A DNA stretch of 64,000 nucleotides from Gigaspora margarita (lineage: Eukaryota > Glomeromycota > Glomeromycetes > Diversisporales > Gigasporaceae): contig WTPW01002701.1 in NCBI GenBank assembly GCA_009809945.1, forward strand, positions 1-64,000. The letters are read 5' to 3'. Of this stretch, positions 46,625 to 58,880 are shown piece by piece. A program made the position numbers and the translations under genes. Every line of letters starts with the position of its first letter. The stretch's first letter is position 1. Below the pieces are notes generated by a model that saw only the letters and a list, made by a program, of their open reading frames with translations, did not search any database and was not told where the DNA came from.

Positions 46625-47640
46625 AGATAAATTACTTTTGAACTCATCCTTGCTGCTTGCAAGATAATTCTTGATGAATCGGTAAAGCACCTTGAAACAC
46701 AATTAATTAAAGAAAAATCAAATTAGCAGATTATCATAAAAGTTTCCAAAATGAAAACTTCAAGAATTGCAGTAATGGAGTAATAATATTAATGTAAAGT
46801 AATAGGTTTTTTGGATTAGAAGAGTTTCTGAAAATGTTCGAAGCTTACTAATTAAGGTAGATGGTTTGCAGATGTATGAAGAAAAAATTTTGAACCATGT
46901 GTCAGATGGGGAATTGCTCAAAGTGCAGACTTACAATCCGATCTTAAAGATTGGACTCATGAGAATTTCGTACCTTAAAGGATCAAATAATGATATTTTT
47001 GACAAAGTGAAGGCATATAAAAATTTTCTTAAAGAAAATCTTTAGGATGATATACTCAAAAAATTTATTACTCCGAATATGCAAATATTATCAACAATTC
47101 TTCTGTCACATAAGATTTTAACACAACATTCTCATCTAGAGGAATCGAACCATTTCATCAATAAATCTCATGCAATAGAAATTGCGTAATGGGTTGATAA
47201 GAAAATTTAATGGTATTCTGTAACGGATAATCCATATAAGTTTAAACTGCTACTTCGTGGTACAAGTGATGGTTTTACTAAAGAATCATTTTGGAATTTA
47301 TGAGACAAGCAAGCAAACAGTATTGTAGTAATGAAGCTTATTGGTACTAACAAAATTCTCTGTGGATAAACCAGTTGGTAATTGTAATGATTATTTTATT
47401 CAATTCTCTATTCTAAATCTCGTAAAAAATTTACAATATCAATTCTTCGTAATTATATTTACGGACCAATTTTTGGTGGTGGTAATGAACTTCATATGGG
47501 AGATAATTTCAATCCAAATAATAATTGTTTTGTAATCATGATTCATATGAAAAAGCAATTAGATTCCAAGATGAACCATTTTGTGTAGAAGAATGCGAAG
47601 TATAGTATTTCAAATTCAGAAAAAGTAAATATATCTAACA
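46625..47640 (+). pseudogene. B copy 4: degenerate BACK-TLDc copy
   Basis: The B-type start is followed by the shared double stop as TAATAG at 46,800-46,805. About 100 bases of BACK are missing near 46,980 (CCTTAAAGGATCAAATAATG). TLDc is present in broken frames (CTACTTCGTGGTACAAGTGA). It ends with a recognisable CATGATTCATATGAAAAAGC tail. No open frame longer than about 65 codons. Confidence 0.8.
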
Positions 47641-48419
47641 AATAGTTTGCTCAATATATACATTGTGCAATGTATCAAATTATAACGGTAGTATCTTTTC
47701 TGTACATTTTTGAAAATATTAAACGTAATTTTAATACATTATACAGTATGTACAAGCAATAAAAAAAAAGGATTCTTATTACATATGTGTATGCAACGAT
47801 ATAAATTATCTGAACTATAATTTCCGATTATGAACTTATTCGTTATAACTTATATGACATTCTAAAAAAAAAAAAGTTATCTATTACCGTACTAATTCAT
47901 TTTATTTGTTAGAATTGTTTGCTTAGTTAAAAACAGTCTTATAAATTTTAATTAATTCAATATATAATTATGCAAACATTTATTTGTCCTTCATTTGCAA
48001 AGTTCTCTTACTATGAAACACTTATGAGTATTACTCTTTCTATTATAAACCAAAATACCAATCATTATTAGCATCAGATGTTAGGTTCTTCCCAAATGTC
48101 GAGCTAAATTTAAACCAATTTTCTAATACGCAATTGTTATTAGCTATTAAATTACGCAATATGCACTAACTTAAGTAGTCGAGATCTATGTGTATTATAG
48201 ATATTTGCCAGTTTTTTTCTAATTTACGCTAAATTGGAAGATCAATGAATAAGAAATTTTGCATTCAAATAATCGAAATTAGTGACTAATACATTTAGCT
48301 TTTGTTATTGCATATATTTAGCCGTGAAATTTACTGTATTTTCAAATGATTTTTGCTAATAATTTTTTTTTATTTGCACAATATTTTAATTTCACATTAT
48401 GCCTAATAATTCCAATTCA
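47641..48419. other. Spacer after B copy 4
   Basis: Conserved post-B spacer; no gene seen. Confidence 0.6.
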
Positions 48420-49355
48420 TCTATACAATTTAATTTTAGTCCAGTGATGAAAAGAAGAAATATTATTGATATAGCGTAGTATAGTATTCGTGTGAGAAAA
48501 AAAACTTTCATCAGAATTAATGTTTGATAATCGATCAATGTTCTTTTGATCGTGCCAGATTTCTGGGTTGTTTATTGAATTATCAAAAGTATGATGTTAA
48601 ATACAATACGAAGTACATAATTGTCACGTAATTAGACTGGTGTATTTGCTAGGTACTTCTACCATATTTATGAACAGTAACGTTTATTGTTCAAAATGTA
48701 AAACGTCATATCCTACTTCTCTTATTTACATAACTTATTTATACTTTTTATATAACTATATAATTACATCATATGATCATCAATTTAATAATTACGTTCT
48801 TTTAACTTGTATCATCACTATATTGAAACCATTACTCAAGTGGCAAAAATCTAAGAAAAACGAATTATAAATAATATTGATTGTAATGTCTTTATTATTC
48901 TATTCATTATATGATTTTAATCGGATGCACAAAATATACAGTTCCTGATCAAGAAATACAGTGATAAATTAATGTACATTTATCAATCATATTATTATAT
49001 TCTTTACTACATTTTAAGAAGAAACTAGTTCTTATAAAGCAATTTTGATCCTAGACGAAAAACTTGAAATACATCGATATATCAATTATGAGAATAACGA
49101 AAATCCGGGTTTCTAAAATTTAATTATGCTAATTAAACTCCGGGTATGGACTAGATTTGCCGCCTTTAAATAAGACGAGCTTAATATTACTATTAGGTTA
49201 GGATAAGGTGGTGTTTGTAATACGAGATTTTTTGCGTTACACATGATTCTTAATTTTAATTGGCTACTGAAATTTCTAATCAGCTCACGGGGATCACCAA
49301 ACTTGTATAAATACGTACACAAGTAGTGTAGTGTAACATATAAGTAGCTGACCAA
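48420..49355 (+). promoter_or_regulatory. Conserved upstream region of A copy 5, TATA box at 49,306-49,313
   Basis: It begins with TTTAATTTTAGTCCAGTGAT. TATAAATA at 49,306-49,313 lies 50 bp before the ATG of an intact gene, making this the best promoter candidate in the window. The segment between TATA and ATG is shorter than in paralogs (the ATGAAATGC present in the others is missing). Confidence 0.65.
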
Positions 49356-50996
49356 ATGACAAAGTTTTTCGAAAAGCTTTCAAATGATTGCCTTGAACTT
49401 CTTGATGATAAAGAAGATTTCAATGTAATTATTAATGTTGGAGAATCAACAAATACTAAGATATTCCAAGCTCGTTCTAACATTTTAAGATATAGATCTT
49501 TATATTTCCGTAATGAATTAGCAAATGTTAAAAAAGATGAAAATAACATTAAAACAATTAATTTGAAGCATGTTACCATTCAACAATTTGAAATAATTAT
49601 TAAGTAAGTTATTTATTTTGATAGATCAGTAAATTAGTCCTTTATTTAAATACCTAAACCTATGTATTATGGGTAGGTTTTCGTATTTTTGAATTTAGGA
49701 ATTTAAATAAAGGGTCAATCTTACGAATCCATTAAGATTCATAAATTACGTATTTGTTGAAATTACTAAATTTACAAACTTTTTTAATAAAGGTATATTT
49801 ATGGAGGAGTGGTTTTATTAGAAAAAGATCAAGGAGCATCATTAATTTTTGAACTCATCCTTGTTGCTTCCGAGTTTCTTCTTGATGAATTAGTAAACCA
49901 CCTTGAAACACAATTAATTAATGAAAATGCACACTGGCTCCGTTTAAATTTTGCAAAAATTTATCATAAAAGTTTCCAAAATGAAAATCTTCAAGAATTA
50001 CAAAAATGGAGCAATGATATTATGGCAAAGTATCCGGACAAAATTTTTGAATCAGAAGAATTCACCACTCTTCCGGAAAATGCATTAATTTCACTTATTA
50101 AGCGAGATGATTTGCAAATGGATGAAGTAATAATTTGGGAACATGTTATCAGATGGGGAATTGCTCAAAATAAATATTTACCATCTACTCTTAAAGACTG
50201 GTCTCATGATAATTTTTTAGCCTTAAAGACCACTTTACAGAATTGTTTACCTTTTATCCGCTATTTTCAAATGTCAAATGATGATATTGTTGAAAAAGTG
50301 AAACCATATAAATATATTCTTGATGAAAATCTTTGGGATGATATATTTGTAAAATTTATGACTCCAAATAAACAAATATTATCAATGATTCTTCCTCCCC
50401 GTAAGAATTTGACATCCACATTACCATCTAGAGGAGCCGAACCATTTCCTTCAAAAGTTATCAATGAAAATCATGCAGCAGAAATTGTGTCATGGATTGA
50501 TAAGAAAACTGAAATGTATTCTGTGAAAAATAATCCATATAAGTTTAAAATACTTCTTCGTGGAACTAAAGATGGTTTTACTGCACAATCATTTTGGAAT
50601 TTATGTGACAAGCAAGCAAATACTGTTGTGGTAATGAAGGTTAATGGCACTGATGAAATTCTTGGTGGATATAATCCAATCCAATGGAATAAATCAGCTA
50701 ATAATTATGTGAGATGCAATGATTGCTTTATTTTTTCCTTGAAAAATGGTATTATTCAATCCTCTATTTTAAGTCGTGTAAAAAATTCACAATATGCAGT
50801 GTATTGTCATTATAATTTTGGACCAACTTTTGGTGATGGTTATGATCTTCATATGGGAAATAATTCCAATCAAAATACTAATTGTTATTATCAGCATTAT
50901 GCATATGAAAAAGTGATTAGAAACCAAAGTGGTAGATCTTTTTTTTGTGTAGAAGAATATGAAATATTTCAAATTCAGAAAAAAACCGATATCTGA
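49356..50996 (+). CDS. A copy 5: intact BTB-BACK-TLDc protein (483 aa)
   Basis: Exon 1 is 49,356-49,603, the intron 49,604-49,792 (GTAAGT...AAAG, 189 nt, phase 2) and exon 2 49,793-50,996. BTB spans residues 1 to about 118 (DFNVIINVGE, FQARSNILRYRSLYFRNELA, YIYGGV; the intron falls within BTB at Lys83). BACK is about 126-233 (NFAKIYHKSF, ALISLIKRDDLQMDE, WEHVIRWGIAQ). A proline-rich linker of the long type (PPRKNLTSTLPSRGAEP) follows at about 282-300, then TLDc at about 308-478 (KILLRGTKDGFTAQSFW, VMKVNGTDEILGGYNP). No signal peptide or membrane segment is seen. By family, BTB-BACK mediates dimerisation and Cullin-3 binding, while TLDc is linked to oxidative-stress protection and V-ATPase regulation; the actual partner is unknown. 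I chose the ATG because it begins the conserved MTKFFEKLSND and follows the TATA box. Confidence 0.85.
49634..49718 (+). other. Conserved hairpin inside the A-gene intron
   Basis: TTAGTCCTTTATTTAAATAC (from 49,634) pairs with AATTTAAATAAAGGGTCAA (to 49,718) across a loop of about 35 nt containing TATGTATTATGGGTAGG. The same stem exists in the introns of copies 1, 3, 6 and 7 with small, partly compensating changes; copy 4 has lost part of it and copy 2 has lost the left arm together with the donor. Confidence 0.6.
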
Positions 50997-51585
50997 CGAG
51001 TAGTTTATTCAATATGCGTCAGTACATAATGTTTACAATCTAATTATAACATGCCTTATTGAAATCTAAGTAATTAATATCTATATAAAATCTCTTTATA
51101 ATAAATTGCAATATTTTAAACAATAATCACAGTTATAGGACATAATGTAACTATTTGAAAATATAACATTTTCTCGTAAGTTGGTTTAAAGTAAAAGAGA
51201 AAGCCAACCAAAAGTATATATTATGTTTAAAACTGCCTGTTATTTAATAACATTAGTATATTATCAGTGCTTCCAACATGAAAGAATGTAATATTATAAT
51301 TTATGCGCAAGTTTGGTAAGTTAATTTTCATGTAATATATAATTTCGCACATATGTAGTTTTGAGGTCAAAACTTTTGGTAATTGAATGTTACAGATCGG
51401 GTGTTGTCACTCAGAAACTTGGAAATTTGACACTAAATAGCGCAAAATTTTATTATCATGACCTGCTTCAATTTATTAATTTAACTTGCTCAGAAATAAC
51501 TTTCGTATATAATAAATTTCTAATTGAGGTGAGTGTCGGGCAGTCTTGCGAATAGTCTAAAAGGACTCAGTGTTGTATGCAAATC
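50997..51585. other. Spacer between A copy 5 and B copy 5
   Basis: Conserved A 3' flank. AATAAA at 51,100-51,105, about 104 nt after the stop, is a candidate polyadenylation signal for A copy 5. No gene is seen. Confidence 0.5.
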
Positions 51586-51589
51586 TAGA

Positions 51590-52640
51590 TAATTTCTTTT
51601 GAACTTATCATTGTTGCTTCCAAGTTTATTCTTGATGAATCAGTAAAGCACCTTGAAACACAATTAATTAAAGAAAATTCAAATTGGTATCGGTTAAATT
51701 TTACGCCAGTATCATAAAAGTTTCCAAAATAAAACTTCAAGAATTGTAAAAATGGAGCAATAATATTATCGCAAAGTAATAAGTGTTTTGGTTCAGAAGG
51801 CTTTATTTCTCTTTCAGAAAAATGTACTAATCTTACTCATTAAGAGAGATGATTTACAGATGGATGAAGGAAAATTTTGAGTCCGATATTATAGATTTGT
51901 CTCATTACAGTTTTCTTCACCTTCAAGACTATTTTACAGAATTTTTTTTTTACCTTTTATCCGTTATTTTCAAATATCAAATGATGATATTTTTGACAAA
52001 ATAAATCATATAAAAGTATTCTTGAAGAAAATCTTGGGTTGATATACTCAAAAAATTTATTACTCCAAATAGACAAATATTATCAACAATTCTTCCGCCA
52101 CGCAAGATTTTAACATCAACATTTTCTCATCTATCAAGCAGCATAAATTGCGTCATTGATTGATAAAAAATTAAAGTGTATTCTGAAACGAATAATCCAT
52201 ATAAATTTAAACTGCTACTTCGTGGAACAAGAAGATGGTTTTACTAAAGGATTAGTTTAGAATTTATGAGATAAGCAAGCAAACACTGTTGTAGTAATGA
52301 GGATTAATTGTACTGACAAAATCAAAATTCTGGGTGGATATAACCCAATCAAATATGATATATCAGTGGTAATTGTGTAAATCATAATGATAGTTTTATT
52401 TTTTTTCATTAAAAAATGGTACTAGTCAATCCTCTATTCTATGTCGCGTAAAAAATTCACAATATGCAATTCTTTGTAATTATAATTATGGACAAATTTT
52501 TAGTGAGAGATAATTTCAATCAAAATAATAATTGTTATTGTGATCATGATTTATATGAAAAAGAAATTGGAACCAGATGTCCCATTTTGTGTAGAAGAAT
52601 ATTAAGTATTTTAAATTCAGAAAACTAAATATTTAACAAA
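51590..52640 (+). pseudogene. B copy 5: degenerate BACK-TLDc copy
   Basis: The B-type start is followed by the shared TAATAA at 51,777-51,782. Part of the BACK region around the VIRWGIAQ position is missing (AAAATTTTGAGTCCGATATT near 51,868-51,887). TLDc is present in broken frames with a deletion near its end (ATTTTTAGTGAGAGATAATT). No target insertion is seen at GATTGATAA (52,158), so it gives the empty-site state for the element in B copies 1 and 6. Confidence 0.8.
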
Positions 52641-53399
52641 TAGTTTATTCAATATATACATTGCGAATATATCAAAAATTATAACAGCAGTATCTTTTCT
52701 GTACATTATTGAAAATATTAAACGTAATTTTAATAAGTACTGTATACAATACAGTATGTACAGGCAATCAAAAAAGAATTTTTATTACATATGTGCGTAG
52801 TATTATTGTTATATCAATAAGCACTATGCAATGATATAAATTATATGAATTATTATATCTAATTATGAACTTTTTCATTATAACTTATATGACATTTTAT
52901 AAAAGGATTTATCTAATTGTTGTACTAATTCGTTTTATTTGTTAGAATTGTTTATCTAAGATAAAAAATAGTCTTATAAATTTTAATTAATTCAATATAT
53001 ATTTATGCAAGCATTTATTTGTCCTTCATTTATAAAGAGTCTCTTACTATGAAACATTTAAGAGTATTAATTACTCTTTTTTTTTATCGATCAAATTACC
53101 AATCTTCATGAGAATCAGTTTATACAGTATTAGATGTAAGCTTTTCTCAAATGTCGGGCAAGATTTTAACCAATTTCTAATGCGCAATCTAATTACACTA
53201 GCTTAAGTAGTCGAAGATCTACGTGTATTATAGATATTTGCTTGTTTTTTTTTCACTTGAAATAACAAAAAACACCCCTCAATTTACGTTAAATTAGATA
53301 AATGATGTATTTTCACAATATTTAATTTCACATTATGCCTGCCTAATAATTCAATTCATCTATACAATATGCTATATTTACATCCAAAATATAATAATG
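52641..53399. other. Spacer after B copy 5
   Basis: Conserved post-B spacer; no gene seen. Confidence 0.6.
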
Positions 53400-54347
53400 T
53401 TTAATTTAATTTTAGCCCAGTGACGAAAAGTAGTAAATGTATTGATATAGCGTAGTATAGTATTCGTGAAATAAAAAAAACTTTATCAGTATTAATGTAT
53501 GTTAATCGATCAATGTTCTTTTGATCGTCCAAATTCCTGGGTTGTTTATTAAATTATCAAAGTTTGATGTTAAATACATTACAAAATACTTCATATAAAA
53601 AAAAAAAGAAAGATATAAATAGTATTGATTGTTTTGTCTTCCCTATAAATCTTTTGTTCAGAAAATCGACTCCCCTCCGAACATTTTTAAAGGATGTTTA
53701 TTGAATGTAAATGGTTTTATACGTTTTTTTTATGCATTTTTTATACGATAATTTTTAATCATGATTTTTCTATTTTTATATCCCATACAAACATCGTAAT
53801 GAAAATAGTAAAACATAAACTCCTATTCGGAAAATCGACACATTCCGAACAATTCCTGACAATTTTATATCATACCTTTTTTTATAGGGTTTTATTATTC
53901 GATTCATAATATGGATGTACGAAATATACTGATTCTGACCAAGGAATGCAGTGATAAATTAATACATATTTATCATTCGTATTATTACATTCTTTACGAT
54001 ATGTTAAGAAAAATCAAGTAAAAACGATGCATCAATTATAAGAATAACGAAAATCCGGTTTTCTAAGATCTAATTATATTTATTAAACTCCGGATATGGA
54101 TCACCTTTAATAAGACGAGCCTAGTATTACTAACTGTTCACTGTAAAACTGTAACTACCTTGCGATTAGGTTAAGGATACGTTTTGCTACTAAACTGGCG
54201 GTTGATTTTTTTGCGTTACACATGTTTCTTAATTTTAATTAGCAACCGAAATTTTTAATCTGCTCACGGGGACCGCCAAACTTGATAAATATGTACACAA
54301 TGAAATGCAGTAGTGTAACATATAGGTAGTAGACTAAACAAATTCAA
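53400..54347 (+). promoter_or_regulatory. Conserved upstream region of A copy 6
   Basis: It begins with TTTAATTTTAGCCCAGTGAC. The TATA position reads GATAAATA (about 54,284-54,291), as in copy 4. A stretch around 53,640-53,900 (AGAAAATCGACTCCCCTCCG and the similar GGAAAATCGACACATTCCGA) is not in the other units and may be a small insertion; its 71-codon frame is not convincing. Confidence 0.5.
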
Positions 54348-56025
54348 ATGACAAAGTTGTTCGAAAAGCTTTCAAATGATTGCCTTGAACTTCTTGATGA
54401 TAAAGTAGATTTCAATGTAATCATTAATGTTGGAGAATCAACAAATACTAAGATATTCCAAGCGCATTCTAATATTTTAAGATATAGATCTTTATATTTC
54501 CGTAATAAATTAGCAAATGTTAGAAAAGATGAAAATAACATTAAAACGATTAATTTAAACTATGTTTCCATTCAACAATTTGAAGTAATTATTAAGTAAG
54601 TTATTTATTTTGGTAGATCAATAAATTAGCCCTTTATTTAAATACCTAACCTATGTATTATGGGTAGGTTTTCATATTTTTGAATTTAGGAATTTAAATA
54701 AAGGGTCAATCTTACGAATCTATTAAGATTTATAAATTGTATATTTGCTAAAACTAATTCTGAAATTACTAAATTTACAAACTTAATAAAGGTATATTTA
54801 TGGAGGAGTGGTTTTATTAGAAAAAGATCAAGGAGCATCATTCATTTTTGAACTCATCCTTGTTGCTTCCGAGTTTCTTCTTGATGAATTAGTAAAACAC
54901 CTTGAAATGCAATTAATTAATGAAAATGCACATTGGCTCCGTTTAAATTTTGCCAACATTTATCATAAAAGTTTCCAAAATGAAAATCTTCAAGAATTAC
55001 AAAAATGGAGCAATGATATTTTGGCAAAACATCCGGACAAAATTTTTGAATCAGAAAATTTCACCACTCTTCCGGAAAATGCACTAATTTCGCTCATTAA
55101 GCGAGATGATTTACAAATGGATGAAAGAAAAATTCGGGAACATGTTATCAGATGGGGAATTGCTCAAAATAAATCTCTACCGTCCGATCCTAAAGATTGG
55201 TCTCATGATAATTTTCTAGCTTTAAAGACCACTTTACAGAATTGTTTACCTTTTATCCGTTATTTCCAAATGTCAAATGATGATATTGTTGAAAAAGTGA
55301 AACCATATAAAAATATTCTTGATGAAAATCTTTGGGATGATATATTTGTAAAATTTCTTACTCCAAATAAACAAATATTATCAACGATTCTTCCTCCCCG
55401 TATGAAACCAACATTTGATCCATTTCCTTCAAAAGTTATCAATGAAAATCATGCAGCAGAAATTGCGTCATGGATTGATAAGAAAACTGAAATGTATTCT
55501 GTGAAAAATAATTCATATAAGTTTAAAATGCTTCTTCGTGGAACAAGAGATGGTTTTACTGTACAATCATTTAGGAATTTATGTGATAAGCAAGCAAATA
55601 CTGTGGTGGTAATGAAGGTTAATGGCACTGATGAAATTCTTGGTGGATATAATCCAATCCGATGGGATAAATCAGTTGGCAGCTATGTGAAATGCAATGA
55701 TTGCTTTATTTTTTCATTGAAAAATGGTACTATTCAATCCTCTATTTTAAGTCATGTAAAACCTTTAGAATCACAACATGCAATTTGTTGTATTTCTAAT
55801 TATGGACCAACTTTTGGTAGTGGTTATGATCTTCATATGGGAGATAATTCCAATCAAAATAATCAGTGTTATTGTTGTCATGGTTCATATGAAAAAGCGA
55901 TTAGAAACCAAAATGGTCAATCCTTTTTTTGTGTAGAAGAATATGAAATATTTCAAATCCAGAAAAAAAAAGATATCAAACGTGTAGTTTGTTCAATATG
56001 CGTCAACACAATGTGCACAATCTAA
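54348..56025 (+). CDS. A copy 6: intact BTB-BACK-TLDc protein (493 aa)
   Basis: Exon 1 is 54,348-54,595, the intron 54,596-54,791 (196 nt, phase 2) and exon 2 54,792-56,025. The domain order equals copy 5. BTB opens MTKLFEKLSNDCLELLDDKV, BACK carries REHVIRWGIAQNKSLPS (Arg where copies 1, 3, 4 and 5 have Trp in WEHVIRW), the linker is the short type (PPRMKPTFDPFPSKV), and TLDc has KMLLRGTRDGFTVQSF then GGYNPIRWDK. The C-terminal loop is cysteine-rich (NQCYCCHGSYEKAIRNQ). The frame runs past the usual end for about 18 more residues (IKRVVCSICVNTMCTI) because the usual stop is changed. The gene has a GATAAATA box rather than TATAAATA. Likely a cytosolic or nuclear adaptor protein of unknown partner. 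Confidence 0.85.
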
Positions 56026-56530
56026 TTATAGCTTACCTTATTGAAATCTAAGCAAAAATATCTATATAAAATCTCTTTATAATAAAACAATAATCATACA
56101 GTTATAGTACTTGATGCAACTGTTTGAAAATTAACATTTTCTCGTAAGTTGATTTAAAGTAAAAGAGAAAGTAAACCCAAAGTATATATTATGTTTAAAA
56201 CTGTCTGTTATTTAATAACATTAGTATATAACCAGTGCTTCCGACATGAAAGAATGTAAAATTATAATTTATACGCAATTTCAGTAAGTTAATTTTCATG
56301 TAACTTATAATTTTGCACACATGTAGTTTTTGAGGTCAAAACATTTGGTAATTAAATGTTACAGAGCGGATGTTGTTACTCAGAAACTCGGAAACTTGAC
56401 ACTGAATAGCAAAAAATTTTATAATCATAACATGCTTAATTTATTAATTTAACTTGCTTTTATATATAATGGATTTATAATTGATGTGAGTGTCGGACAA
56501 ATAGTTTAAAGGACTCGGGGTTGCATGCAC
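56026..56530. other. Spacer between A copy 6 and B copy 6
   Basis: Conserved A 3' flank. AATAAA at 56,081-56,086 is a candidate polyadenylation signal. No gene is seen. Confidence 0.5.
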
Positions 56531-57115
56531 GTCTAGATAATTACTTTAGAAATCATCCTTGTTGCATCCAAATTTATTCTTGATGAATCAATAAAGCACC
56601 TTGAAACACAATTAATTAAAGAAAATTAAAATTGACATCGGTCAAACTTTGCGCAATTATCATAAAATGCAAACTTCAAGATTTGCAAAAATGGAGCAAT
56701 AATATTATTGTAAAATAATAAGTCTTTTGGATCAGAAGACTTTACTTCTCTTCATAACTATGTACTAATCTTACTCATTAAGCGAGATTATTTGCAGGTG
56801 AATGAAGGAAAATTTTGAATCTTTGTTGTCAGATGGGGAATTGCTCAAAGTGCAGACTTATAGTCCTACCTTAAAGATTGTCTCATGACAGGTTCTTTAC
56901 CTTAAAGACTACTTTACAGAATTTTTTTATTTTTTAACCGCTATTTTCAAATATCAAATGATGATATTTTTGACAAAGTGAAGTTATATAAAAATATTCT
57001 TGAAGAAATCTTGGGGCTGATATACTCAAAAAATTTATCACTCCAAATAGACAAAGATTTAAACAATTCTTCCGCCACGTAAGATTTTAACACCAGCATT
57101 CTCATCTAGAGAAAT

Positions 57116-57275
57116 TAGGGATTGGAACCGCCTAAAATTTTTCTTAATCGTTTAATCGTTTAACCGTTTAACCGTTTAATTTGGCCGGCATTAAAATAAT
57201 CCCGGCTCATGACCAACATAATTCTGCCCGGAACTATAGAACAATTTTTAAACGGTTAAACGGTTCCAATCCCTA
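57116..57275. mobile_element. 160-bp hAT-like MITE (8-bp TSD)
   Basis: TAGGGATTGGAACCG at the left and CGGTTCCAATCCCTA at the right are inverted. AGAGAAAT stands on both sides (57,108-57,115 and 57,276-57,283), an exact 8-bp target-site duplication. The interior carries repeated AATCGTTTAACCGTTTAA units that pair with AAACGGTTAAACGG. Confidence 0.9.
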
Positions 57276-57349
57276 AGAGAAATCGAGCCATTTCCTTCAG
57301 ATGTTATCAATGATGATCATGCAGCAGAAATTGCGTCATGGATTGATAA

Positions 57350-58441
57350 CAGGGGTACAGAAAAATTATTACCAATTATCATTAAAAAACATTGAATTCA
57401 ATTAATGACGTAATAATTGCAATTAATTGCAATTAATTACAACTTTACTTTTATGGATTTTGTTAATTAAGTTATAAGTTTTAGACAAGTAATTGAAAGT
57501 AATCGGCACTTTATGATAAGACTCACCCAGTTGAAAATATTAACTATACTTGCCCTATTGGCTATCAGCAGACTTGTATTTACGTTCATTGGTTTGCACA
57601 ATTTTCAAATCTCAAATTAAGATAAAAAAAAAAAAAAAGAAATCAGTTTATTATCTGATTTGTTGTGTAGTTACTTTTAAAATCACAGTAAAAATTGCAG
57701 TTAATTGACTAATTGCGATTGCGCCATCAATTATTGCCGTTTGCAAAAATATATGAAATTTGCTGCTCAACAAAAAAAAAAAAAAGAAGAGAAATCGATG
57801 ATTTTTGATTTCAATTTCTGATTTCTTTAACATGTATTTAGGCTTTTAAGTTGCATATTCATCATTTTGTAATATATTTGACTGAACATTTTTGTAAAAG
57901 TGCTGTAGAAGTTGTAGATTCATTATTTTGTAACATAACTTTTGTAAGAATATTATTTGCGCATTCATCATTTTGCAAAAAATTTGAGTATTGTTTCTTT
58001 TTTAGGCGATAAAATTTACTACTGCATTATGAGTGAAAGTAATTTATGAGTTGTACCAAATTCAATGTTATAAGAATAATTACATGATTCTAGCAAATTA
58101 ATTTGTTTATTACTGAAAGAATCATGAAATTTCAATAAGTTTTAAATGTAAAGTTGCAAAAAAGGTTCCGGAATATAATTTTTGATCATTAGAAAGTTTT
58201 TTTTTTTTTAAAAAAAAAATAAATATATACATATATGTAAACTATATAAGTTATATATATACGTAAGTCTTTATATAAATCAGAAGTAATGTTAATAAAG
58301 AAATCGGAAATCAGAATTCAGAATCATCGATTTCTTTGTTTCATGAACTACAAATTTCACATAATTTTGCAAACCGCAATAATTGAATTGAGTTCAGAAA
58401 TTGCAATTAATTGCCCTTACAATCAATTATTCGGTAGAACT
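57350..58441. mobile_element. 1,092-bp TIR insertion in B copy 6
   Basis: It is flanked by GATTGATAA (57,341-57,349) and AATTGGTAA (58,442-58,450), a 9-bp duplication with two changes. It shares its left and right parts with the 528-bp insertion at the same site in B copy 1 (AATCGGCACTTTATGATAAG; GAAATCAGTTTATTATCTGA; the AATTGCAATTAATTGCCC end). About 560 bp in the middle (around 57,740-58,330) are additional. No transposase is seen. Confidence 0.75.
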
Positions 58442-58880
58442 AATTGGTAAGAAAACTGAAACGTATTCTGTAATGAATATTCCATATAAGTTTAAACCGC
58501 TACTTCGTGAAACAAGAGATGGTTTTACTAAAGAATAAGTTTAGAATTTATGAGACAAGCAAGCAAACACTGTTGCAATAATAAAGGTTGATGGTACTGA
58601 CAAAATTTTTGGTGGATATAACCCAATCCAATGGGATAAACTAGTTGGTAATTGTAATGATAGTTTTATTCTTTCATTAAAAGATGGCACTATTCAATCC
58701 TCTATTCTAAGTCGCGTAAAAACTTCACAATATGCAATTCTTTATAATTTTCGGTGATGGTAATGATCTTCATATGGGTGATAATTATTGTAAACATGAT
58801 TCATATGAAAAAGCGATTAGAAAACAGGTGTCCCATTTTGTGTAGAATGTATGAAGTATTTCAAATTCAGAAAAATAAAT

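Larger units (their letters stand above)
56535..58880 (+). pseudogene. B copy 6: degenerate BACK-TLDc copy with two insertions
   Basis: The B-type start is followed by the shared TAATAA at 56,716-56,721. BACK is broken by frameshifts. A 160-bp hAT-like MITE (57,116-57,275) lies in the linker and a 1,092-bp element (57,350-58,441) lies at the start of TLDc. TLDc then resumes at 58,451 in broken frames (ACTGACAAAATTTTTGGTGG) with an early stop near 58,535. Confidence 0.8.

Noticed and set aside
49280..49579. Antisense open frames over the BTB exons (also 20,490; 44,368; 54,344; 60,672 on the minus strand)
   Set aside because: They repeat in every unit only because the BTB exon repeats; the sense frame has the domain, splice sites and promoter.
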